A stretch of DNA of 64,000 bases from Myxococcales bacterium (lineage in GTDB: Bacteria; Myxococcota_A; Polyangia; Polyangiales; JAFGIB01), in NCBI GenBank assembly GCA_029880325.1, contig JAOUOP010000036.1, positions 1 to 64,000 of the forward strand, read 5' to 3'. A program made the position numbers and the translations under genes. Position 1 is the stretch's first letter; each line of letters opens with the position of its first letter. Under the pieces are notes generated by a model. The model searched no databases. It had not been told where the DNA came from and saw nothing but the letters and a program-made list of their open reading frames with translations. Below are positions 1 to 8,919 of this stretch, piece after piece.

Positions 1-156
1 GTGCTCGGCGGGAGTCATGATCCGCTCTCGGGACCGCTACGGCGCCAGCTGCGGCGTCCGGCCCCCTTGAAATACACGGAGTATTCCGGCGGAGGCCGTC
101 CTTGCATCTGCCATCGTATCGACCCCGATCATCGGCTCAGCACTCCCGCCGAGCAC
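1..156. repeat. Palindromic repeat element, copy 1 (possibly cut at left edge)
   Basis: The first 15 bases are the exact reverse complement of positions 142-156, so the stretch can fold into a long imperfect hairpin. Its centre (about 50-110), read on the minus strand, contains GAATACTCCGTGTATTTCAA flanked by TGCAAGG and CAGCTGG. The palindromic element inside cbiA at 17388-17543 has almost the same core and about the same total length, so I read both as one dispersed family. No gene is seen here. A 20-bp perfect palindrome (151-170) overlaps its right end and the stop codon of the next gene. Confidence 0.55.
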
Positions 157-158
157 AT

Positions 159-1247
159 CTAGATGTGCTCGGAAAGCTCGATCGAGAACCGATTTTCTTC
201 GTCCGTCAGCCATTCGTCCAGGTAGGGGGAATAGGTCGACACGTCGAAGCGCTCCGCCGCTGCGTCATATTGCATGAGCCGTAGGTAGCCAGCTCCCCCT
301 TGCACTTCGGGGCAGGGGCAGACCTTGCAGTACTGATAGTTTGCCAGGATCTCATGCACGATCGAGCCATCCGACCGCCGCGACACCGCCCGCGCCGTGC
401 CATCGGGCCGCATATGTTCCGAGAGCACGATCTTCACATTTGTGTGAGGCTCTACCAGCTTGTTCCAGATGTCCTGGCCGTCGCTGACGCCCGCATCGGT
501 CGCTAATCCGGAGTTGTCGGGATGGTGCATCTGCTGCGGCTCGATTGAACGATCGTAGCGCGAACCATCACTGTAGAGGTAGGCGTGCGTAAAGACGATG
601 GCGGGCAAGTCCGAGTGCTGCTGTAGCACGTCGCCCGCCCACGCGAGCACGACGTCCCGGGGCGCGTATTCCAGCCCGATCACAAGCCACTGGGCTTGGT
701 CGAACTCCGCGATCATGAAAGAGTTTTGCGGCTGGTCCGGATCGAAACCGATCGACGGCCCACGGACGCAGCGATCTGGGGGAAAATATTCGGCCGCCAG
801 CGAGCTGCGGTCTCTACTGATGTCGTGATTGCCGGTCGTGAGCAGGTAGGGAACCGTGTAGTCGAGCTGATGAAGGCTATCGGATGCAACCTCCCACTGC
901 TCTCGGGACCCTGCCGAATCGACAATGTCCCCCGTGTGCACGACCAGGGCGACACGGCGCGGGATGACTGCACCGGCGATCCACTCGATCTGAGAGCGAA
1001 AGATGTCCGGATATCCGCAGGCGTAGTACTGGGTGTCCGGCAGCACGACCAGTGTGGTGCCCTTGGGCTCAAGCTCCTCGACACAGGCCTCCATCAACCC
1101 GGTCGCCGCCGGACCACCATCCGGATGCTCCTCGGCGGGGCCATTCGCTTCGACGGCGCACGAAACCCAGAACAAAGCCACTGCCACCGAAACCGGCATT
1201 CGCGGCGGCCGCCGATGTCGATCAGTCACCGTCAACGTCAATCCCAT
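159..1247 (-). CDS. Secreted calcineurin-like metallophosphoesterase
   Basis: The protein (about 362 aa) carries the metal-binding blocks of the calcineurin-like phosphoesterase fold: LPDTQYY in place of the classical DxH, then HTGDIVD, TTGNHD and FTHAY. The usual final GHxH is degraded to LSEHM. The LPDTQ variant is common in exported phosphoesterases. The N-terminus has a basic stretch, then a hydrophobic run ending in a cysteine (WVSC), compatible with export and perhaps lipidation. The open frame extends up to 1409, but those codons lie inside an inverted-repeat element, so I start at the ATG at 1247; ATG 1199 is also possible. The substrate cannot be predicted. It stands alone and diverges from the sulfatase-like gene. 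Confidence 0.8.
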   Translation of the reverse strand: MGLTLTVTDRHRRPPRMPVSVAVALFWVSCAVEANGPAEEHPDGGPAATGLMEACVEELEPKGTTLVVLPDTQYYACGYPDIFRSQIEWIAGAVIPRRVALVVHTGDIVDSAGSREQWEVASDSLHQLDYTVPYLLTTGNHDISRDRSSLAAEYFPPDRCVRGPSIGFDPDQPQNSFMIAEFDQAQWLVIGLEYAPRDVVLAWAGDVLQQHSDLPAIVFTHAYLYSDGSRYDRSIEPQQMHHPDNSGLATDAGVSDGQDIWNKLVEPHTNVKIVLSEHMRPDGTARAVSRRSDGSIVHEILANYQYCKVCPCPEVQGGAGYLRLMQYDAAAERFDVSTYSPYLDEWLTDEENRFSIELSEHI

Positions 1248-1365
1248 GGCCCGCCCGAACGTCGCAGTCGATACGATCCGGCCACACGACCGTATCCAGT
1301 GTTCACTAAATGGTGCACGAGTTTTCGGCAAGCGCAACTTCGAGCGGAGTCTGTCCACCCACGCG

Positions 1366-1546
1366 CTAGTCACCTGTGTCGGTAGTTTTGGGTAAAACTC
1401 GGCGAGCAATCGGCGGCCCTCGGCGTGGCGAATCGACGAAGGACATACAGTGTATATTCGAGGAGATAGCCCGAAGGGCGGTCGACGCGGCGAGGGCCGG
1501 CGAGGGCCGGCGAGTTTTGCCCAAGACTACCGACACAGGTGACTAG
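1366..1546. repeat. 181-bp inverted-repeat element (MITE-like)
   Basis: Positions 1366-1401 and 1511-1546 are inverted copies of a 36-bp sequence with two mismatches; both arms end in CTAG and contain CACCTGTGTCGGTAG. The 109-bp interior holds a directly repeated CGAGGGCCGG (1491-1510) and a small AT-rich centre. No ORF inside looks real. It sits between two divergent genes, upstream of both. It resembles a non-autonomous miniature element or a large dispersed palindrome. A relation to the other palindromic elements in this window is possible but not evident from the arms. Confidence 0.7.
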
Positions 1547-1790
1547 GTTACGCTGACAACCGGCCCGCTGTCGGCGGTCCCTCGCCACCTATCATTTCAG
1601 CATCGCGGTTTGCCGAGCGCGCGCCTGCGCACCATTGCGACCGAAGGGCATTCTGTGTAGTCTGCCGCCCGGCTCTGCGCACAAAACCGATGCGGCGTGG
1701 TTGGAATCCGCAAGTGCCACCGAGCACCGCCGCCAGCTTCTTGGGAAATCGCTGGATAGGGTGGTTCTGGTCGACAAACTACCGGCGTTG

Positions 1791-4676
1791 ATGCTGCTCG
1801 CTCGCTGGGGCCTGGCAGCGTCGCTGGTGACCGCGACTTGTCTGTGGGGCGCCGACCGCTGTGGCGAGCGCTTGCTATCGGATCAGCCGGTGCATCTCAC
1901 CTGGGGCACCAGCTTCGCCCTCTGGGGTGGGCACGCCTCGACCGCGATTTTCCTCGCGACAGTGACGGCCGTGATGGCGTCTGCACGGCAGCTCGCGCAG
2001 CGATCGAGCCTTCGGAGTTGGGCTGGCGCGGCGGCCGCGAGTGTCGTGGGAGGCTCACTGTCGGCCTATCCGGCGTGGCTGGCAGCGAGCGACCTGACCT
2101 CGGGCGATTGGATCGCGCAGCAGGGCTGGAGCGCAGCCGCCAGCTTCGGCGGCGCGGCGCTGCTGATACTCGCGGTGATGGCCTGCGCTTGGCTGTCGTT
2201 CACCCTGTGGCGAAGCGCTGCCTCAAGGACGAGAACCCTGTTGGTGGCGCTATCGATGGGCCTTGGAGGTCTAGCGGCAGCCGGCGACGCTCTGCTGCTG
2301 CCCGGTCTCTATCCATCCTTGCATGGCATACTTTACCTGACGGCCGGAGCCGCATTTTTTGTGGCAGCGAGCTATGCCCTCACATTCGCACGCGACCCGC
2401 GTCTCGGTGACTTTGGGTTTGTCCTGGTGGCTTCGGTCATGCTCATCGCCGGTGTCATAGGCTGGGTCCATATTCCAACGCAGTCACGTGCCACCCTTTC
2501 GTTGGCTTCCAGCTACGCGCGCCTGGCGCTTCCCCTGTTCACGGGCGTGACGGAGCGTCCCGACCTGCGTCGAATTCTGGGTGCCATTGCCTCCAGAGAG
2601 GGAGCGTCGACGACGGGCAGGCGCGACGCCAGCGCGACACAGCAGCTGACATCCGGCCGCGAAGACTGGAACATCGTGTTCTTCATCGTGGACACCTTGC
2701 GCTTCGATACCGTGAAGACCGCCCGCGAAAAGGATGCGATCGCGCGTGACGGCGACACGCCATTTCTCGACGAGTGGCTCGAAGATTCCTACCGCTTTCG
2801 ATTCGCATACTCGCAAGCGAGCCGCACCAAGGCATCAATGCCTCCCCTCTTTCGCTCCTGCGAGCCCTATGAGGACGCGATCAAAATCGGAGAACCGCTA
2901 GCCAGCCGTTTTGCGAGCCATGGACTCGATCCGACCGCAGTCGTCCCACAGTACTTCTTGATGCCGGTCGAGAAAGAAGCTCAGGCATTACTAGATGGAT
3001 TCTCGAACATCTCTCTTTTCGAAAAGGACCGACAGCACGAACTCCCTGAAAGGGCGCGGCGGGCGTTTCAGACCGTCAAGGACCGCCGCTTCTTCGCATG
3101 GGTGCACTTCTACGGCATGCACGCGCCCTACTATGCGGGCAAGCTGAGTACCGAGGAGGATGGTGACGTCCGCTCGCGCTATCGCAGTGCCCTGACCTAC
3201 CTCGACGGTCAGATCAAGGAGGTCGTGCAAGCGCTACGCGACCTGGACCTGGCCAACAACACCATCATCTTCCTGATCTCGGATCACGGCGAGAACCTGG
3301 GCGAAAACCGGCGCACGGGCCACGGCGGTTCGGTGGTCGAGGAAGAAGTCCACGTGCCTCTCGCGATCGTCATCCCGGGAGCGCCGGGAGCGGTCATCGA
3401 CAAGACCGTCGGAAACATCGACATCGTGCCCACGGCGATGGATCTGATCGGCGCACCACCGAACCGACTCGACCGGGGAAACTCCCTGGTGCCGCTGATG
3501 GCAAATCCCGAGCTGCCCTGGCAGCACACCTATTTGGTCGCCAATGGCAACCTGTCGATGCAAGGGATCGTCTGGGGGAGACAGAAGCTCCACTACCATG
3601 TGAAGTCAGCGATGGGCTTGCGCTTCGATCTCGAGCGCGACGCCAGGGAAACCCAAAATATCTTCGGCATGTCGCCGGCCATCGATACGGTGTTGCTGGG
3701 AAGCCTGTACCGCCACAACCCCCGGCTTTTCGCGACGACGCTCGAGGAAGCGGATCGAGAGCGTCTACCGGGGCTTCTGGAGCGCCTCGACCCCGACTCG
3801 CAGCGGGACGCACTCGAATTTTTGCTGCGCCTGGCCGCCACCTCTCGCAACCAGGCCAATGCCGAGGCGGTGGCTTCCCTATTCGAGCGCGCCAGGACGC
3901 TCGACTCCAGGGCATTGATCGCCGCGCACCTGGCCAAGTTGGCCCCCCAGCGTGCCGCCAAGCTTCTCGCGAGCCATCTCGAAAAACTCCCAGCGGAAGC
4001 GGCGGCGCGTCTGGCGACCGAACTCAGCCAGCAGCGACAGGCCGCTTTCGGCTTAAGCGAAGTTCACGCGCGCCTGGAAGCCGCCATCGCGAGCGGGAAG
4101 ACCGAGACCTGGGTGCCCTGGTTGATGCTTTCGGCCCAGTGGCCGAAGCGCGGGCCCGAGTGGGCCAAAACCTATAGGCGAGTCTTGGAAGGGCAACCGC
4201 CGGACGAAGTAACCCTGCCCGCCATGGAGGGGATCGCAAGGCTGGTTGGCCGAGCACGACAGCAAGCCCTGGCTGGGACCCTGGTGCAGCGGCTCGTCAC
4301 GTTCACGGGCCATCGCTCGCCCGAGGTTGCGAGACGTGCGGTCGACGCGATCTCCGCGCTCAGAGCACGGACCGCATTCGAGACGCTCGCCATACGCCTC
4401 GAAGACACACGCCTGCCGATCCGTGTCAGGCAATCCATACTGCACGCCCTCGTCCGCATCGACGCAGCGCGAGCCGTGCCCATCATCGTGCGACTCGGCG
4501 ACAACCCCTTGCTCACGGTCGATGCCTGCGAGGCCCTATCACGGGGCGGAGATCGAAGAGCGCTCCCGTGGCTACAAAAAGTCATCGAGCAACACTACAA
4601 CGCCTACACGCGGGCCCGTGCCAAGCGCGCGCTGGCAGCGATCGAGAGACGTCATCCCGAGGCACGGAAGAAGTGA
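1791..4676 (+). CDS. Membrane sulfatase-like protein with HEAT-like repeats
   Basis: About 960 aa. The first ~280 residues hold several hydrophobic helices. They are followed by an alkaline phosphatase/sulfatase-superfamily domain: NIVFFIVDTLRFD opens it (metal-binding Asp), HFYGMHAPYY follows, and FLISDHGENLGE provides the Asp-His metal site. In the nucleophile region (SRTKASMPPLF) the canonical C/S-x-P-x-R motif is not clear, so sulfate-ester cleavage is uncertain; phosphoglycerol-transferase or phosphodiesterase activity is equally possible. The C-terminal ~350 residues are alpha-helical with HEAT-like repeats (for example VRQSILHALVRIDAARAVP), an unusual addition. The frame is open from a TTG at 1635, but the leader looks non-coding; GTG 1761 is an alternative start and no convincing ribosome-binding site decides. 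Confidence 0.75.
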   Translation: MLLARWGLAASLVTATCLWGADRCGERLLSDQPVHLTWGTSFALWGGHASTAIFLATVTAVMASARQLAQRSSLRSWAGAAAASVVGGSLSAYPAWLAASDLTSGDWIAQQGWSAAASFGGAALLILAVMACAWLSFTLWRSAASRTRTLLVALSMGLGGLAAAGDALLLPGLYPSLHGILYLTAGAAFFVAASYALTFARDPRLGDFGFVLVASVMLIAGVIGWVHIPTQSRATLSLASSYARLALPLFTGVTERPDLRRILGAIASREGASTTGRRDASATQQLTSGREDWNIVFFIVDTLRFDTVKTAREKDAIARDGDTPFLDEWLEDSYRFRFAYSQASRTKASMPPLFRSCEPYEDAIKIGEPLASRFASHGLDPTAVVPQYFLMPVEKEAQALLDGFSNISLFEKDRQHELPERARRAFQTVKDRRFFAWVHFYGMHAPYYAGKLSTEEDGDVRSRYRSALTYLDGQIKEVVQALRDLDLANNTIIFLISDHGENLGENRRTGHGGSVVEEEVHVPLAIVIPGAPGAVIDKTVGNIDIVPTAMDLIGAPPNRLDRGNSLVPLMANPELPWQHTYLVANGNLSMQGIVWGRQKLHYHVKSAMGLRFDLERDARETQNIFGMSPAIDTVLLGSLYRHNPRLFATTLEEADRERLPGLLERLDPDSQRDALEFLLRLAATSRNQANAEAVASLFERARTLDSRALIAAHLAKLAPQRAAKLLASHLEKLPAEAAARLATELSQQRQAAFGLSEVHARLEAAIASGKTETWVPWLMLSAQWPKRGPEWAKTYRRVLEGQPPDEVTLPAMEGIARLVGRARQQALAGTLVQRLVTFTGHRSPEVARRAVDAISALRARTAFETLAIRLEDTRLPIRVRQSILHALVRIDAARAVPIIVRLGDNPLLTVDACEALSRGGDRRALPWLQKVIEQHYNAYTRARAKRALAAIERRHPEARKK

Positions 4677-4981
4677 TCGCGCCGGGCCCGAGCTATGGAG
4701 GTCCCTGCAAGCGCCCAGTCGATTCTGGTACGCCCTCGACAGGCCCAGAGACGACCGGCATTTCGCCTTCGGCGGCAGCTACGCTGGCGCAGGGGGGTCT
4801 CAGCACGGCCCTCCTTGTCCATGCCTGCGGACATCGAAACTCGCATCGCCCGTAAAAAGCGCGCTTGATTGAACTTTGAGTTCGTGCGTATGCTTCGCGC
4901 GCGTCTAACGAAGGGGTCGAGATCGCGAGTAAGGTTGGCCTCGCAGCGCTCGACCAAGCTACAAACTTGGAGCGGATCACC
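4677..4981 (+). promoter_or_regulatory. Intergenic region with possible promoter for the TonB receptor gene
   Basis: This ~300-base gap holds no convincing gene. TTGATT (4865-4870) and TATGCT (4889-4894) lie 18 bp apart, a fair match to a sigma-70 promoter about 90 bp upstream of the receptor start. GGAG at 4969-4972 supplies a ribosome-binding site for ATG 4982. The promoter call rests on consensus only. Confidence 0.3.
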
Positions 4982-7900
4982 ATGGTTCGAACGCGTCGAA
5001 TCTCGCTCGGGGCCATCGCGCTGTGGCTCGCCATCGGCACGACTTCATCACTTCGAGCGCAAACGGCCGCCGAAGCTGAGGTGCCCCCAGAGCAGTCACC
5101 GGAAGCGGAACCATCCGAAGGCGAGGACACGCCCCCGGACGACTCGAGCCCCCCGTCATCCGAGGGCGAACCTGGCTCCGAGCCCGAAGCCGAGCCCGAA
5201 GCCCCCGAAGCTTCGGCGCAGGCCCCGGACTCTTCGCCGCCCGCCGATGCTCCGGCCGAGCCGGATATTGCGCCGCAGGGCCCATCCGAGGCCGGTGACG
5301 CCAGCACCGAGTTCGAAGCAGACGGCGCGGCCGGAGTGAGTCTCGAAGCGGAGACGTCCGAGGGCGCAGCCTCGGACGCGGAAATCGAAGAGATCGTGGT
5401 CACCGGCTCGCGCCTGAAACGAAGCAGCTTCGCCGCCTCGGCACCCGTGCAGATCATCGACCGCACCCAGCTCGAATTCAGCGGCGCGCAAAACCTCGAA
5501 GACCTGCTGCAGAACCTGACAGCCGCCGTCGGAAGCGGCTACCGCGGCGGCGGCGGCGGCGCGGGCACCGTGCAGGTCAACCTGCGCGGCCTCGGCTCCG
5601 GCGCGACGCTCGTGCTCATCAACGGCCGGCGCGCCGTGCAATCCGGAGCCGGCGTGACCGAGCCCTTCGTCGACATCTCCACCATCCCGCTGACCGCCGT
5701 CGAGCGCATCGAAATTCTCAAGGGCGGCGCCAGCGCCATCTACGGCTCCGACGCCATCGCCGGCGTCGTCAACATCATCACCCGCACCGACTGGCACGGG
5801 GCGCGCGCGCAGGTCGACGGCCGCACCACCGATAATCTCGACCAGCGTGAAGGCACGGCCAGCGTCGCCTTTGGCGCCAACACCGACTCGGTTCGCGTGA
5901 CCGGCGCTCTCAACTACTACCGGCGCAACCAGCTACTCGCCAATAAACGAGGCTTCACCAACGAGGAAGGTCCACCGGGAGGTCTCGGTGGCGACTGGAG
6001 CACCCGGGGTCAGCCGGGCACCTTTCTGGCCCCCGGACTGATGCCCGACCCGGCCTGCCTCGATGACGAGACACGCCCGGAAGGCTCGGAGGTCCGCTCG
6101 CTCGAGCCCTACGGCGACCTCTGCTACTTCCAGTTCCGCAACTTCCGCGGCCTGACCGACAACCTCGAGCGAACCGCCGGCTACATGCACGGCGAGGTCG
6201 ACGTCACCCTGCACACTCAGCTTTTCGCCGAGTTCAACGCCGCCAAGACGCGTACCGACTCCATCGGTTCGCCGAGCTACTCCTTCAACGTGCGCCCCAC
6301 CGTGCCCGCCGACCACGTCGACAACCCCTGGGGCGTGCCCGCCGCCTTCGCCGGCCGTCCTCTGGGCGCCGAGGCCGGCGGCGCCATTTCCGAGACCGAC
6401 GACGACACGCTGCGGACCGCATTCGGCCTGCGCGGCGATCTGGAGGGTGCAGGTGCAAACACACTGCTGGAAGACTGGAAGTGGGAGCTGTACGCGACCT
6501 TCGGCGTCAGCCGCTACCACCGCTTCTTGCCCGATACGGTGCTTCCGGACTTCGAGGCGGCCCTCGATTCCTGCTCTGATCGCAGCGATCTCAGCGGCTG
6601 TTACAACCCCTTTTACTCAGCGGTCCTGGGCACCGGGACGCCGCGATCGCAGAGTGTGATCGAGAGCTTCCAGGGCGGCCTGATGGGCATCACCGATCAG
6701 CACCTGCAGACCTACAACGCGGGGCTTTCGGGTTCGGTTCTCGAGCTGCCCGGAGGCGACCTCGGCTTCGCGGTCGGCGGCGAGTACCGCCACGAGCTGC
6801 GGACCTCCCAGCTCGATCACAACACCAATAACTTCGAGTTGCTTTTTTTCCACGGCGACGAAGATGGCTACGCCGAGCGCGATGTCCTGGGCGGCTACCT
6901 CGAGATGCTGTGGCCAATGCTCGACGGCCTCGAGGTCCAAACCGCCGGGCGCCTGGAGCACTACGACGACGCCGGCAGCACCGGCAATCCCACCATCGGC
7001 CTGGTACTCACCCCGGCGCAGCTACTCAACAACAACGAGCCCACCCTTCGACGACTGCAACTACGCGGCCACCTGTCGCGCGCATTCCGGGCTCCGCACC
7101 TCTTCCAGACCTTCAACGGTTCGACCACCGTCCCGGGCGCGTTCTTGCCACCCGGCCAGGCGGTTCCGATCTTCGCCCCCGTGCGGCGCGTGGGCAATCC
7201 CGATCTGGAACCCGAGATCGCGCTGGCGGCCAGCGCCGGCGCCAGCTGGACGCCCAACAAGACCGTCCATCTCGAGCTCGACTTCTGGCACTACGACTAC
7301 CAGAAGCGCATCTCCTCCCAGAGCGCCACACGCCTGTACAACGACACGGTGGACGAGCTGATGAACGACCCCACATATGACGATCCGCGGGTCGAGGTCG
7401 ACGACATGTTCGCCCCCCAGCGCATCACCGTGACCTACATCAATCTACCGGGCAGCGTCATCACCCAGGGCCTGGACTTTTTGGCCATGTTCAACTTCGA
7501 GCTCGATGGCGCAGGAGCCCTGCGCGGCGGCGTCAACGGCACCTATACCTTCACCTACCAGCTCGATCGGGAGCACGTGCCGAACTTCACCCTCGACGGC
7601 GGCACACCGACCGACCCCAACGACGACACCAACTTCGAGCCTCCCTTTTGCGACGGAGACACCTGCAACGTCGTGGGTCAGCTCAACGGCGACACCGTCG
7701 CCGCTGCGGTTCCCGAGCTGCGCTTCAACATCCCCGTGACCTGGGTGATCGACGAGCACGCCCTGGGCCTGGTGGCCCACTTCATGAGCAGCCTCGAGGA
7801 CTGGTCGCCCTCGCGCTTCAACCAGGAGACCATGCGCCCCTACACCACGGTGGGAAGCTACTTCACCCTCGACCTCAGCTACGCCTACACCCTGCGCGAC

Positions 7901-8047
7901 GTGGTCGGCTCCTCGACCAACTTTCGCCTCGGCGTCTACAACCTGCTCGAACAGGAGCCGCCCTTCGCCGACCTGCTCGACAGCTACGCACCCCTGCACG
8001 ACCCCCGAGGGCGTGTGATCTACGGCAGCATCATCCAGGACTTCTGA
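4982..8047 (+). CDS. TonB-dependent outer-membrane receptor
   Basis: About 1021 aa. A classical signal peptide (VRTRRISLGAIALWLAIG, cleaved near RAQ) is followed by a ~110-residue Glu/Pro/Ala/Ser-rich spacer and then the TonB box and plug (EEIVVTGSRLKR, LEDLLQNL, LRGLGSGATLVLINGRR, AIYGSDAIAGVVNIIT). The rest is a 22-strand barrel type ending in the usual terminal Phe. It imports a large substrate using TonB-ExbBD energy. The plug resembles the broad TonB-receptor class with oligosaccharide, siderophore and cobalamin members; the substrate is not readable. Its neighbours (PKD lipoprotein 10 bp downstream, riboswitch-controlled beta-propeller lipoprotein, cobalamin operon) make a corrinoid or cobalt link worth testing. 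ATG 4982 has a ribosome-binding site; the in-frame TTG at 4967 does not. Confidence 0.9.
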   Translation: MVRTRRISLGAIALWLAIGTTSSLRAQTAAEAEVPPEQSPEAEPSEGEDTPPDDSSPPSSEGEPGSEPEAEPEAPEASAQAPDSSPPADAPAEPDIAPQGPSEAGDASTEFEADGAAGVSLEAETSEGAASDAEIEEIVVTGSRLKRSSFAASAPVQIIDRTQLEFSGAQNLEDLLQNLTAAVGSGYRGGGGGAGTVQVNLRGLGSGATLVLINGRRAVQSGAGVTEPFVDISTIPLTAVERIEILKGGASAIYGSDAIAGVVNIITRTDWHGARAQVDGRTTDNLDQREGTASVAFGANTDSVRVTGALNYYRRNQLLANKRGFTNEEGPPGGLGGDWSTRGQPGTFLAPGLMPDPACLDDETRPEGSEVRSLEPYGDLCYFQFRNFRGLTDNLERTAGYMHGEVDVTLHTQLFAEFNAAKTRTDSIGSPSYSFNVRPTVPADHVDNPWGVPAAFAGRPLGAEAGGAISETDDDTLRTAFGLRGDLEGAGANTLLEDWKWELYATFGVSRYHRFLPDTVLPDFEAALDSCSDRSDLSGCYNPFYSAVLGTGTPRSQSVIESFQGGLMGITDQHLQTYNAGLSGSVLELPGGDLGFAVGGEYRHELRTSQLDHNTNNFELLFFHGDEDGYAERDVLGGYLEMLWPMLDGLEVQTAGRLEHYDDAGSTGNPTIGLVLTPAQLLNNNEPTLRRLQLRGHLSRAFRAPHLFQTFNGSTTVPGAFLPPGQAVPIFAPVRRVGNPDLEPEIALAASAGASWTPNKTVHLELDFWHYDYQKRISSQSATRLYNDTVDELMNDPTYDDPRVEVDDMFAPQRITVTYINLPGSVITQGLDFLAMFNFELDGAGALRGGVNGTYTFTYQLDREHVPNFTLDGGTPTDPNDDTNFEPPFCDGDTCNVVGQLNGDTVAAAVPELRFNIPVTWVIDEHALGLVAHFMSSLEDWSPSRFNQETMRPYTTVGSYFTLDLSYAYTLRDVVGSSTNFRLGVYNLLEQEPPFADLLDSYAPLHDPRGRVIYGSIIQDF

Positions 8048-8057
8048 GAGGCAAGCC

Positions 8058-8834
8058 ATGACCCGATTGCACCTTTCAATCCCGTTTTTGATGGCACTGG
8101 CACTGGGCCTCGGCTGCAAGCGCAACGCATCGGTCGACACCAACGTCACCCCCACCGCCAATGCCGGTGAAGATCAAGAACTCGAATACGATGGCTCACC
8201 CGTCCAGGTCACGCTCGACGCAAGCGGCTCCGAAGACCCCGACGGAAAGATCGAAGCCTACATCTGGATGAGCGATGACCCCGACGCCGTCGAGCATCCG
8301 GAAAACGTCGAAAAACCCAGCGTCAAGCTGGAGATGGGCTGGTATAGCTTCACGCTCTGGGTCCGCGACGACCGTGGCCACACCAGCGACCCCGACTCGG
8401 TGGTGATCGCCGTGGGTGTACCCATCGACCAAGGTCCGGCCTCCGTGGATGCCGGCGACAGCGCAGACGACGACGGCGGTGCGGCAGCTGCTGGTGGCGA
8501 CGTGGTCTGCAATGGCGAGACCTGCGCACCGGTGGTCGGCGCCACCGGGGAGCTGCCCGCCTGCTGCGACATGGACAGCGGCGGTGGTTGCGGCGCGCAG
8601 GTCAGCATGACCGACCCCAGCGACTGTGAGGCCATCAACCAGCCGGGCGATCTCGATCCGAGCTGCCCGCCGGCCATGAGCGTGATCGGCACCGAAGTGC
8701 CCGGTTGCTGTAAGCCCGACGGCAAATGCGGCGTGATGTCCGGCACCCTGAGTGGCTGCATCGAGCGCACGGACTACCCGCCGGCATTCCTGATGGACAT
8801 GATGCAGCTGGACGCCGTCGACTGCGGGCAGTGA
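8058..8834 (+). CDS. Surface lipoprotein with PKD-like domain and Cys-rich C-terminus
   Basis: 258 aa. The N-terminus (LMALALGLGC) is a lipoprotein signal with a good lipobox. Residues ~30-120 form one PKD/Ig-like beta-sandwich (TANAGEDQ, LDASGSEDPDGKI, YSFTLWVRDDRGHTSDPDS). An Asp/Ala/Gly linker leads to a C-terminal ~110-residue region with about a dozen cysteines arranged in pairs (CNGETC, ACCDMDSGGGC, GCCKPDGKCG), presumably disulfide-bonded outside the cytoplasm. It begins 10 bp after the TonB-receptor stop, so the two are probably co-transcribed and it may be a surface partner of that receptor. Nothing indicates an enzyme. Confidence 0.8.
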   Translation: MTRLHLSIPFLMALALGLGCKRNASVDTNVTPTANAGEDQELEYDGSPVQVTLDASGSEDPDGKIEAYIWMSDDPDAVEHPENVEKPSVKLEMGWYSFTLWVRDDRGHTSDPDSVVIAVGVPIDQGPASVDAGDSADDDGGAAAAGGDVVCNGETCAPVVGATGELPACCDMDSGGGCGAQVSMTDPSDCEAINQPGDLDPSCPPAMSVIGTEVPGCCKPDGKCGVMSGTLSGCIERTDYPPAFLMDMMQLDAVDCGQ

Positions 8835-8838
8835 GAGA

Positions 8839-8870
8839 TCCCGATCGGAGCGACGTGGACCGGATCGGGA
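8839..8870. terminator. Possible hairpin between convergent genes
   Basis: TCCCGATC (8839-8846) and GATCGGGA (8863-8870) are complementary around a 16-base loop between two convergent stop codons. There is no T-run, so this is a weak terminator call. Confidence 0.25.
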
Positions 8871-8919
8871 ACGGCAACAGCACCACCCGTCTCCGGTTCG
8901 TCTGCGATCTAGACGGGCC

